From Torulaspora globosa (Eukaryota > Ascomycota > Saccharomycetes > Saccharomycetales > Saccharomycetaceae): a DNA stretch of 64,000 bases. Location of the stretch: the NCBI RefSeq assembly GCF_014133895.1, contig NC_050734.1, positions 558,001 to 622,000 on the forward strand, read 5' to 3'. Of the stretch, positions 39,534 to 48,115 are shown piece by piece. Position 1 is the stretch's first letter. Each line of letters begins with the position of its first letter. The position numbers were made by a program, and so were the translations under genes. The notes beneath the pieces are model-generated. The model saw nothing but the letters and a program-made list of their open reading frames with translations. It was not told the origin of the DNA and did not search any database.

Positions 39534-40424
39534 ATGAACAAGAGTCCGCTGGCCCGGAAATGCTTGAGCCAGGCTACCAGGAATGCGCTGTATCTGGATT
39601 GCCTTAACAGAAAATTCGACAAGGTGCTGAAGACGGTGCGATCTATCCCACCGAAGGACATGGACTACGCTTTTCTGCAGACATATCTGGCTAGAAGCTG
39701 CCATTGGGGTCATATGGCGTCTGTTTCTTATATATGGTATCGGTACGTGCTACGATCGAACGTGCTGATCATAAAGGCATCGTTGCTATGTGATATTGGC
39801 AATCTGTCTCTGAACGAAGGAAACCATTTCATACCAGCGCAGTTGCACGAATATTTCTCGAGGATCTACGGGAAAAGTTTGCCCATAGAGGAGCGCCAGT
39901 CGCTGGATTACGAACTGTCGCGCATAAAAGTTGAAAGCTTCGCAAAGGGCACCATTAATAAGACGAATTTCCGTGAGAAATGGAAAGTATTTCTGGAGGA
40001 TATAGATCATCGGTTCCCTTCAAATATGACATTCAGAGCGAGAGATTTCCCGAACCTAGGGAGAAGTCTGCGACACGAGGAAAACGACCTGTTGATGGTT
40101 CTTCTATTCGGTCAGAACAAAATTGCAATCCATAACGCCAGCACTGGGCCCTTGCTCCTTAACTTGATTTTAATGTACTCGCCACAGAACGCATCCTTTA
40201 AGATCAGCTTATTTGAGAAGTTTTATAATGCACACCGGCTGCTAAATTACGATGACACAGTGACCATTCTCCTCCAATTGTGCAAAGGCGATCCTTATAA
40301 TCTAGAGAAGATCAAAAAGTTTGCTGCAGATAACCTAGTGCCTTCGCTCTCGTCAATGGCATCCAAGACTCCTACAAATGAGATAACTGCAGATACATCT
40401 AAAGATTTTGTAAAGTCACGATAA
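39534..40424 (+). CDS. PET122: Pet122 mitochondrial translational activator of COX3
   Basis: This 296-residue protein acts with Pet54 and Pet494 on the 5' leader of the COX3 mRNA at the inner membrane. It is a fast-evolving family. The assignment rests on moderate similarity, with KFDKVLKTVRSIP and QTYLARSCHWGHM in the first 60 residues, and on its place divergent from OXA1, as in Sc (YER153C, 254 aa). No clear cleavable presequence is obvious beyond the basic N-terminus. The stop lies 15 bp before the first in-frame ATG of the next gene. Confidence 0.85.
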   Translation: MNKSPLARKCLSQATRNALYLDCLNRKFDKVLKTVRSIPPKDMDYAFLQTYLARSCHWGHMASVSYIWYRYVLRSNVLIIKASLLCDIGNLSLNEGNHFIPAQLHEYFSRIYGKSLPIEERQSLDYELSRIKVESFAKGTINKTNFREKWKVFLEDIDHRFPSNMTFRARDFPNLGRSLRHEENDLLMVLLFGQNKIAIHNASTGPLLLNLILMYSPQNASFKISLFEKFYNAHRLLNYDDTVTILLQLCKGDPYNLEKIKKFAADNLVPSLSSMASKTPTNEITADTSKDFVKSR

Positions 40425-40600
40425 TACCCCCATTATATATGCCCAAGCAATGGCTTATGAAGATCGACGCAAAGAAGAGCTTCAGTAGCTTAGTCTTTAG
40501 TTTGCGACTTCTGAGCTTGATAGCGACAGTATTTAATCGGGTGACACTTCGAGGTTTTCAATTGCCCATACACGGTAAACATGTAAAAGAAGGTGAAGAA

Positions 40601-41953
40601 ATGAGCATGGACCAACCTATTGCCATCAATTTATTCAAGGGACATCCCTCTTTCAGACTTTTGCCCAACAAACTGGTGTCTGAAGCAGCAGCAGAGCTGC
40701 TTGGGAGCGATTCGCGAGACTACGATGATGATACCGAGAATAGGCATCCATTGACCTATGGTTCGGATGAAGGGGCGCTGTGGGTCCGCGAGGCTATCAC
40801 AAGGTTCAATAATGACGAGACGTTTCGACTTGCTCCTGATGACAGAGCAAGATCGAAGCCAGAGTTTCTGAACTTGAACTCTGGTGCGTCATACGGAATG
40901 CTCAGTATCCTGCTGCAGACTACCCTGGCACACACCGGTGTAACAAGGCAGGCATTCGTCGTTACGCCGACTTACTTTCTGATCAACGACTGTTTTGCAG
41001 ATGCTGGTTTCTCCTCTAAAGTGACAGCAATCGATGAAGATAGCGATGGTATGATTAACCTGGGCCTATTGGAACAGAAACTGAAGTACTTCGAGAAGGG
41101 GACAACCGGCGATGATGATGAGGAGAAGCTGAAGGTTATAGTCAATCCAGAGAGATCGATTCCCAAGAAAGTGTACAAATATGTGATATACTGCATCCCG
41201 ACGTATTCGAATCCCAGTGGTGCTTCATATTCAACCGAAATGAAGATGAAACTGATAGAGATTGCGCGCAAATACGATATGTTGATTATAGCAGATGACG
41301 TTTACGATATGCTTGACTTCACTCCTCCGTTCAGCTCGCTTCCTCATCCACAGAAAAGGTTTGTTCATCTGGACAGAGAGACCCTCGACGACCCAGACAG
41401 TTACGGCAATACGATCTCGAATGCCACCTTTTCAAAGTTGATTGCTCCCGGGCTGAGATTCGGGTATCACGAAACTGCTACGAGCAAACTGGCGCAGCAG
41501 CTGTCAAAAGGCGGAGCGAATGTCTCTGGCGGAACGCCATCACAACTGACCTCCATGATCGTAGGCACCATGTTGATAAATGGCTCCGCAGCAAAGGTCC
41601 TACGTGAGCTGAGAAGCACATACGCCGAACGAGCAGCGGTGTTGACCGACGCTGTGAGGTTATACATGCCAAGAGGCACTAAATTTGACAAGCCTGCAGG
41701 TGGCTATTTCAGCTGGCTGACTCTGCCACAAGGCTACAATGCCAAAGAAATAGGTCGAATCCTTCAGGAGAAATACGGCGTCCTAGTGGCTAACGGATCT
41801 AATTTCGAGGTCATCGGCGATGTCAGAAACTGGGGAGAATCGTCGATGAGACTGTCTGTGAGTTTCCTCGAACCCGACGACATTGAGAACGCCATCAAAT
41901 ACATGGGCCAAGCATGCTCGGAGTACGCGAAGAGCAAGAGTTTTGAGTTCTAG
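40601..41953 (+). CDS. PLP-dependent aminotransferase (YER152C type)
   Basis: This is a fold-type I PLP aminotransferase of 450 residues, close to Sc YER152C (443 aa), which has 2-aminoadipate transaminase activity. Family marks are NRHPLTYGSDEGALWVREAI, the LNLNSGASYGMLSILLQ block, the IIADDVYDMLDF strand with the cofactor-binding Asp, and the Schiff-base lysine at about K279 in ATFSKLIAPGLRFGY. The frame is open from an ATG at 40439, which would add 54 residues of hydrophobic and basic character. The ATG at 40601 matches the Sc start. Confidence 0.92.
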   Translation: MSMDQPIAINLFKGHPSFRLLPNKLVSEAAAELLGSDSRDYDDDTENRHPLTYGSDEGALWVREAITRFNNDETFRLAPDDRARSKPEFLNLNSGASYGMLSILLQTTLAHTGVTRQAFVVTPTYFLINDCFADAGFSSKVTAIDEDSDGMINLGLLEQKLKYFEKGTTGDDDEEKLKVIVNPERSIPKKVYKYVIYCIPTYSNPSGASYSTEMKMKLIEIARKYDMLIIADDVYDMLDFTPPFSSLPHPQKRFVHLDRETLDDPDSYGNTISNATFSKLIAPGLRFGYHETATSKLAQQLSKGGANVSGGTPSQLTSMIVGTMLINGSAAKVLRELRSTYAERAAVLTDAVRLYMPRGTKFDKPAGGYFSWLTLPQGYNAKEIGRILQEKYGVLVANGSNFEVIGDVRNWGESSMRLSVSFLEPDDIENAIKYMGQACSEYAKSKSFEF

Positions 41954-42040
41954 ACTTTTATCGTCTCTTGTATAGTGATTCCTATAAGAACGCGTAAGCG
42001 ATCTTACTTAAATACGGACGCCATCCAAGGCTGTAGAACG

Positions 42041-42799
42041 ATGAAAAGCGATCGAACCATAAACTACTCCAGGCTATTTTCACAGCTAATTGGGAGAGAT
42101 GGTCAGATGGACGACACGATAGCATCGTTCCTCTACTACCTTTTCCCCAGAGAGCTCTTCGTGAGGGCGCTATCGTTGATTGAATCATGCGACATGTTTA
42201 TCTACCTCCTCGATACCAATCAGTGCGAGAAGAACCGCGGCCATACCAGCTCAGTCAGCACAGAGGCTGACAGCCCGTCTAAACCGAGCTCCGAGGGCAA
42301 TTTCGACCCAGCAGACGCCGCCATTGGGCAAAGGTCCAACGCGACGAACAAGAAAGAGACAGACCCGCTTGTCAGTATGGCATATGAGAGCGGGCCGGAT
42401 TATCTGCATCGACTGATTGTCAAATCCGACACGGACGGAAAGGCGCCCATCTTTGTGGATTTGCAGAATTGGTTCTGCTCGTGCGATGAGTACACCGACC
42501 TATTTGCCAAGGAAACGGCAGCGCAGCCAGACGACTACGTCTCGCGCCTCGTGAGGGACGTCGACGACGTCCAGGACTTCTCAGACGACAGGTTTGCCCA
42601 ACTGGACGCCCACAGTCTGTGCAAACAGCGATATTTTCGCCATGACAAGGTGATGTGCGCGCATCTTCTGGCTTACTCAATCCTTCTGAGATCTTCCAAG
42701 AACGTCCTGAGATACTTCACCACCGTGAAACCACAGGTGCCCATGATCTCGGTCTCCAACATGGACGAATGGCTCAAATTACACATCAATCTGGTCTAG
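42041..42799 (+). CDS. SHU2: Shu2 SWIM-domain recombination factor
   Basis: This 252-residue protein is the SWIM-domain member of the Shu complex (Csm2, Psy3, Shu1, Shu2), which promotes Rad51 filament assembly during error-free bypass. It starts with a conserved block DDTIASFLYYLFPRELFVRAL. It then has the SWIM zinc motif, with WFCSCDEY supplying CxC and KVMCAHLLAYSILLRSS supplying CxH. Sc Shu2 (YDR078C) is 223 aa; the extra length is an insert around residues 65-125. A GTG lies 22 codons upstream, and the ATG at 42041 is used. Confidence 0.94.
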   Translation: MKSDRTINYSRLFSQLIGRDGQMDDTIASFLYYLFPRELFVRALSLIESCDMFIYLLDTNQCEKNRGHTSSVSTEADSPSKPSSEGNFDPADAAIGQRSNATNKKETDPLVSMAYESGPDYLHRLIVKSDTDGKAPIFVDLQNWFCSCDEYTDLFAKETAAQPDDYVSRLVRDVDDVQDFSDDRFAQLDAHSLCKQRYFRHDKVMCAHLLAYSILLRSSKNVLRYFTTVKPQVPMISVSNMDEWLKLHINLV

Positions 42800-43037
42800 A
42801 AGCGTATTCAATACCGTCTACACGTGACCATTTTAAGTCGACAGTCAGAGTCTTAGAGATATTAAAAAATTTTCCAAGTTGTGAAGGATTCAGATCTAGC
42901 ATTGGTAGTTTAGACCCTGGAGATCGAGCCGAGACGGTCATTTTGACCTTCAATTCTAGCGTCCAGAGTTCTATTAAGACTGGGCATTCTTTGACTTTTA
43001 CGAAAAGAGCGAGGATCTTGTCGCAAGCGATTGTAAG

Positions 43038-45419
43038 ATGTCAGCAGTGAATTCGCGCGATGGAGGTGACGAGTCCTACTCGATGTATCCGAAGAGTTCA
43101 TCACCTCCGTTGCCAGCACAGGGTACTATGCATTTTCCTACCTACCAGCCTCCCGTTCCTATATATGCATACCCTCAAATGCCGTACATGTACGCGGGAC
43201 AGACCCCAGGATATCCTTTCAACATGATGAACCAAAGTCAGATGCTGTATCAGGGCAACAGCAGTATGCCGCAAGGCAGTGGGGGCGGCTCGAAGAAGAA
43301 GTGGAATAACAGCAGCAGTGGCGGGTCCGGGCTGCCTAATGGCAGCGTATCGTCGGCCAAGACGCACAATTATCATCACCACCAAGGAAGTGCCACGTTC
43401 CATCCTCTGAACTCGTCCAACGGCGGATCTCCGGCTGCGAACACGGTTAATTTGGCTTCCCGGGCAGACCAATATAAGTTTGAAATCTCCAAATTGGACG
43501 GCTCGCCAGCAGGCAGCGAACGCAAATACCCCTTGTTGTTCAACAGCACGGAGGAGGAGTATGCTGTCGCCAGTAATAGGAGAAATGGGCTTAGAATGAA
43601 AGCGCTGGGAATATGCAATTTCGCATCGACTCAGAAGGGAGATGTTAAAGCCGTGGAAGTCGAGGATATTGACGCGGCAAGCTCTCCGGTTCACATCAAT
43701 GGCACGAAAACCCCTGTCGAGTCAGATGTGGTCGCTCAGGTGGCAGGTGAAACCTCTGAGGCCAGCGGTGCTTCGACACCTGATTTAAGACCCACTGCTG
43801 CTGCCCCAGCTACTGTGAAAACGACTCCGAAATCCTGGTCAGCAATTGCTTCGGGGGCTATCTCGAAGAGCAAATCTTCTGCTGGCTCTGCTACAAGACA
43901 GGACGCCTCCAAGCCACTTGTTCAACAACCGGCATCTGCTCTGGCCCCACAGAAGAAGGACAAAAAATACATTCCTCCATCAACAAAAGGCATTGAGCCA
44001 CTGGGATCCGTTGCATTGAGGATGTGTCTTGACCCAGACTACATTGATTACACTTTGAAGAACACTATCTTTGAGAAAAGTCTGCTTGTAAAGTCTATCG
44101 CGCCTAGAGGTATCATCAATAGGGCTAACATCTGTTTCATGAGCTCGGTTTTACAGGTGCTGCTGTATTGCAAACCTTTCATTAACATATTGAACGTTGT
44201 CAGTGCTAGAAAATTGAGCCCAAAAGCGGGATTGTCCCAGTGTACGCTTCTCGATGCTTGCGTTAACTTTTATAAGCAGTTCGACAGAGAAACTTTCGAG
44301 CAGGAGAAAAGCTCTGCGTCGAAGGGGAAGCAACAATCTCCCAATTCCGTGGCGTCCTTGGCAGATGCTATCAAGCCTGATGAATTTTACAGTGCTTTGT
44401 CGACTATCCCAAAGTTCAAAGACCTGAAATGGGGCCATCAAGAGGATGCTGAAGAGTTCTTGACTCACTTACTTGATCAACTGCATGAAGAGTTCATCTG
44501 TTCCATCGACTCTTTAACTGACAACGAGATCCAAAACTTGCTGCAAAGCTTAAACGATGAAGACTTGAAGATTTTCTTCATTCGCAATTTACCGAGGTAC
44601 AAGAAAGCTGAATTTATCAAGAATCCGTCATCAGCTTTAAAGGAGATGGTGGCTAAATACGGTACTATCAACGAGGATAACGATGAAGATGGCAACGGAT
44701 GGCATGAAGTGAGTGGTACGAGCAAAAAGGGAAAGAAAAATAAAACTGCAGCCAAAAGAACTGTTGAAATGGAACCGTCCCCCATGTCCTGCTTATTTGG
44801 TGGGCAGTTTCGCTCTGTTTTAGACATTCCTAATAACAAAGAGTCGCAATCGATCACGCTGGATCCCTTTCAGACCATTCAGTTGGATATCTCCGAAAGC
44901 TCCGTTAATGATTTAGAGACAGCTTTCAAGAAATTCAGCGAATTCGAATTGTTGCCATTCAAATCTTCTTCTGGGACTGATGTTCAAGCCAAAAAACAGA
45001 CTTTCATTGACAAGCTACCGCAGGTGTTATTGATCCAACTCAAGAGATTCCAGTTTATTAGCAACCCAGATAAAGATAACGGTATGGTCAACTACAACGC
45101 ATACAATGGTCGTATCGAGAAGATTTGCAAGAAAATCAACTACGGCCATGAACTTATAATACCAATCGAGTCGATATCCTGCAAGAATGCCCAGAGAGTT
45201 GAAGACAAGCAATATAGTTTATCTGGCATAATCTATCACCATGGTTCAAGTCCTGATGGAGGCCACTACACCGCGGATGTTTATCACGATGAGACAGACA
45301 AGTGGTATAGGATAGACGACGTTAATATAACCGAAGTACAAAAGGATGACGTCTTGAAAGGTGGAGAAGAAGGTCCCGGGTCGAGAACCGCATATATACT
45401 GATGTATCAAAAGAAGTAA
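43038..45419 (+). CDS. UBP3: Ubp3 ubiquitin-specific protease
   Basis: This 793-residue USP-family deubiquitinase works with Bre5 on ER-Golgi traffic proteins and in ribophagy. The N-terminal 300 residues are low-complexity. They include a Pro/Tyr/Met-rich segment and a block FASTQKGDVKAVEVEDI that may relate to Bre5 binding. The catalytic domain begins near 350. The nucleophile is C366 in INRANICFMSSVLQVLLYC, and the catalytic His is about H743 in SPDGGHYTADVYHD. Sc Ubp3 (YER151C) is 912 aa; most of the difference lies in the disordered N-terminus. Confidence 0.96.
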   Translation: MSAVNSRDGGDESYSMYPKSSSPPLPAQGTMHFPTYQPPVPIYAYPQMPYMYAGQTPGYPFNMMNQSQMLYQGNSSMPQGSGGGSKKKWNNSSSGGSGLPNGSVSSAKTHNYHHHQGSATFHPLNSSNGGSPAANTVNLASRADQYKFEISKLDGSPAGSERKYPLLFNSTEEEYAVASNRRNGLRMKALGICNFASTQKGDVKAVEVEDIDAASSPVHINGTKTPVESDVVAQVAGETSEASGASTPDLRPTAAAPATVKTTPKSWSAIASGAISKSKSSAGSATRQDASKPLVQQPASALAPQKKDKKYIPPSTKGIEPLGSVALRMCLDPDYIDYTLKNTIFEKSLLVKSIAPRGIINRANICFMSSVLQVLLYCKPFINILNVVSARKLSPKAGLSQCTLLDACVNFYKQFDRETFEQEKSSASKGKQQSPNSVASLADAIKPDEFYSALSTIPKFKDLKWGHQEDAEEFLTHLLDQLHEEFICSIDSLTDNEIQNLLQSLNDEDLKIFFIRNLPRYKKAEFIKNPSSALKEMVAKYGTINEDNDEDGNGWHEVSGTSKKGKKNKTAAKRTVEMEPSPMSCLFGGQFRSVLDIPNNKESQSITLDPFQTIQLDISESSVNDLETAFKKFSEFELLPFKSSSGTDVQAKKQTFIDKLPQVLLIQLKRFQFISNPDKDNGMVNYNAYNGRIEKICKKINYGHELIIPIESISCKNAQRVEDKQYSLSGIIYHHGSSPDGGHYTADVYHDETDKWYRIDDVNITEVQKDDVLKGGEEGPGSRTAYILMYQKK

Positions 45420-45516
45420 TTGCATGTAATTTTAATGGAATATCCTATGAAAGATCTGCTCTTCATATCAGATTGGAGTTCATCCCAGAAAGCACTGAGA
45501 TATTCGGTGCAAAAAA

Positions 45517-45590
45517 TGATTTCGCCCAGGATCGAACTGGGGACGTTCTGCGTGTTAAGCAGATGCCATAACCAACTAGACCACGAAACC
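45517..45590 (-). tRNA. tRNA-Val(AAC)
   Basis: On the minus strand 74 nt fold without an intron. The acceptor stem GGTTTCG/CGAAATC has one wobble pair, with discriminator A. The anticodon loop TTAACAC gives AAC. The T arm is GTCCC-CAGTTCG-ATCCTGGG-like. A T6 terminator run occurs at 45511-45516 read on the minus strand. It closely resembles Sc tRNA-Val(AAC). Confidence 0.96.
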
Positions 45591-46276
45591 ATAGATGTTC
45601 GAGTTGATTTGAAATCAAGAGTCTGATGATTCAGTGATCTTAGGCTCATCAAGTTGCAATCTTTGGCGCCAGCATTCAACACTGAATGCTGGGCGTATCA
45701 CTATTGCACTTTAGTAGCATTTCCTTTAGCTGCTGACAGGCTAATTTTTCGATTCAAAGTGCTGGTTTCTCAGGACTGAGGATCCGTTATTAAATGGGCT
45801 CCTGCTGTGGCCCATCTGCACTGCAGAATTACCATATTTAGTTCACTAGTCGAGAGTGGCTTGTAATGGCCATCGGTACCTTTTTTTCATTATACTATAC
45901 TATAAAGCCAGTATCATTAGTTATAGTCATACTTGCTTATTTCGTTACAACATAAACTTCACTAACTAATGGATAATGGATCAAGATGTCGATAGAGAAC
46001 TTACTTCATTGCAGCTGAATCTTGATCATTAAGAGTTCAATGTGGCTTCTTGCCTGGAGACTACAACTTCGACTCAGGTTAGCAAGACAGCTCCGTAAGT
46101 TTGCAGCTTTTAACTAGAATTGCTGTTAGACAGAGTGCATCTGAGTAGCTTACAGAGGAGCTTACTCTTAATATCTGTTTGTATTGTTGATTGCATAGCG
46201 ATTGGTGCACTTTAGTACTTGAGATTATAAAATACACCAACAAGGCATCCTATCAAATATCGGTCAGAGCGAACCA
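45591..46276. other. gene-free junction between the two ancestral blocks
   Basis: Nearly 700 bp lie between tRNA-Val and CUE3. The stretch contains a perfect 10-bp-stem inverted repeat (45669-45692), a 12-bp direct repeat (45705-45716 and 46206-46217), and a short TATAC repeat near 45892. The expected next gene, SED1/SPI1 (YDR077W/YER150W), is absent. No LTR ends were recognised. Confidence 0.5.
45669..45692. repeat. inverted repeat, 10-bp stem
   Basis: CCAGCATTCA and its exact reverse complement TGAATGCTGG flank the loop ACAC. It could be a transcript hairpin or just a dyad. No poly-T follows, so a Pol III or bacterial-type terminator reading has no support. Confidence 0.85.
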
Positions 46277-48055
46277 ATGTATAGGAGAAAGCCTGTGGAA
46301 ATCAATGGTGATGTTGCCGAAATCTCTCTGCCAGTGGTTAAGTTCCCACCCTTCAAGTTGAGGGCATTGCTAATTGAAAAGGATCCGGTCGTTTGGTTAC
46401 ACTGTCTGGAGACGTATGTCAAGTATATGGACTATCTACTGCTCGAGAATAATATAGAGAAAGTGGATGAGATCACATATAATAATATCTGTCATTTTGT
46501 CAAGAGTTATCTGCATGAAATGGCAGAGGAAAAGGCAAAAGTCTTGAGCCTTGGTATGAATAGCGATGTTACTGAAGTACTGAACATTCTGAAGGATAGG
46601 ATTTTGAATCTTCTCCAGAGATGCGGACTGCTTCATTTGCAAGTGCATGGTGACTCTCTTTGGGATTTGGTGAAAGTCTATGTGGATCAGAAAAGCTCTG
46701 TGGTAAGGGCATTGCTAGATGGTTCGTGCAAACCATCAATCAATACTCAAAAGGCGTCATTGAGCAGGATTTCTCAAGTTCAAAAGGGTTTGAAGCATCT
46801 TGTGGAGTCTGGTGGTTTCACTAGGGTGGATCTTAGAGCATTCGAAGATTTGCTTAGCGACACACCGCTGAAGACAACGCCGTTCGCAAAGCGGTTTCTA
46901 ACTGCAAGTTGGTTGGAGACTTTGGAGGTTCTGTGGGCGAAAGGCCGAGGAAGGTTTAGTACCTTTGCCAAGCAGCTCGCAATCATTACGCTGTTTTCGG
47001 TTTCAGCGGAGGATATCTCCCGTACAACAAAGGACATGGGTCTGGCTACATTGGACACTGCTGAATTATATCCGTTGCTGGGGTCCTTGCTCCTCAGTGA
47101 AAATTTGAGGCAAATGAAACCAGCTTTGGTCTCCTCGCTGCCGCAGTTCAATGTCAATATCGAAGAAATCGCTTCGCCGCTGGATGAATCAGCACTTGCT
47201 GCAATTGCAGAGCTATTCCCGCATTTAACTAAACACCAACTGTCATATCTATTGCGGCAGTTCGAGGGCAGCGTCGAGATGGCGACGAATGCTATTTTCG
47301 AGGATCCAAGTATCATTGATGCGATACCGAAACAGGCACCAAGCGAGACTGACCATGCTGATGAGAACCAAACCAGCGAAGAGCTTGCGATTCACTCATC
47401 GAAAAAATCTTATTCATCAGAAAACGCTTCATATGGTACTGTCAACCAAGAAGTGCCTGATGAACTACGAAACAGGACTTTAACTAGAGCTATGCGATTG
47501 ATATATCAGGCAGATGAAGACGAGCGTGACGACACTTATGATGAAGCTGAAGTGTCCCGATCAGTGGGTAAAATATCAATTGATGATGAAAACGAGAATG
47601 ATAGTGCTTCCAATTCAAGTAAAACAACGGTCTCAGAGGCGGATAGAATCGAAGGATTTCTCTGGGAGTTGTTGAAGGAGGAAAGATCCCTGTTTGATAG
47701 ATCTACGAGAGGTAGCAAGGTCAGGAAGTGGATGAAAAAGGAAACAAATTGGTCTGACGAACAAATTGAGGGATGGGCTCGTATGTTAGAAAAGTCGCCA
47801 CAGCGTGCTAGAATTTTGGAGGAGAAGTTCATGTTCAGAGGAAACGTCAAAACGGGAAAAACTGCTTATGTCAAGAATCGGAATGATAATGAGATTAATA
47901 ACATCCGGAATGATGAAGAGGTGCAAAAGGTCCCGAAAAAGAGCTCCACAACGCCGGCAGATAAGAAGAGGCAACATGCTAGAAACGAGAGAAAGAAGAG
48001 TTCTAAAGCGAATCATAACCGGAAAGCGGCTCACGATAAGAAGTTATCTAGGTAG
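46277..48055 (+). CDS. CUE3: Cue3/Rqt3 ribosome quality control trigger factor
   Basis: This 592-residue protein is a subunit of the RQT complex (Slh1, Cue3, Rqt4), which dissociates collided ribosomes marked by ubiquitin. The N-terminal two-fifths is a helical domain including PPFKLRALLIEKDPVVWLHC. The CUE ubiquitin-binding domain lies at about 304-343, with ELFPHLTKHQL and a C-terminal leucine motif. The C-terminus is rich in Lys and Arg (about 550-592), fitting ribosome contact. Sc Cue3 (YGL110C) is 624 aa. It converges with NSA1, 60 bp away. Confidence 0.93.
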   Translation: MYRRKPVEINGDVAEISLPVVKFPPFKLRALLIEKDPVVWLHCLETYVKYMDYLLLENNIEKVDEITYNNICHFVKSYLHEMAEEKAKVLSLGMNSDVTEVLNILKDRILNLLQRCGLLHLQVHGDSLWDLVKVYVDQKSSVVRALLDGSCKPSINTQKASLSRISQVQKGLKHLVESGGFTRVDLRAFEDLLSDTPLKTTPFAKRFLTASWLETLEVLWAKGRGRFSTFAKQLAIITLFSVSAEDISRTTKDMGLATLDTAELYPLLGSLLLSENLRQMKPALVSSLPQFNVNIEEIASPLDESALAAIAELFPHLTKHQLSYLLRQFEGSVEMATNAIFEDPSIIDAIPKQAPSETDHADENQTSEELAIHSSKKSYSSENASYGTVNQEVPDELRNRTLTRAMRLIYQADEDERDDTYDEAEVSRSVGKISIDDENENDSASNSSKTTVSEADRIEGFLWELLKEERSLFDRSTRGSKVRKWMKKETNWSDEQIEGWARMLEKSPQRARILEEKFMFRGNVKTGKTAYVKNRNDNEINNIRNDEEVQKVPKKSSTTPADKKRQHARNERKKSSKANHNRKAAHDKKLSR

Positions 48056-48115
48056 GTACATAGTGTGAGAGGTTCAGAATTTCCGGGTTAATGTAGGGAC
48101 CGAGCCGCGCTAAAG

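Noticed and set aside
45591..46276. Ty LTR remnant next to tRNA-Val
   Set aside because: tRNA flanks are common Ty targets, but I saw neither recognisable LTR ends nor element coding sequence. The 12-bp direct repeat alone is not enough.
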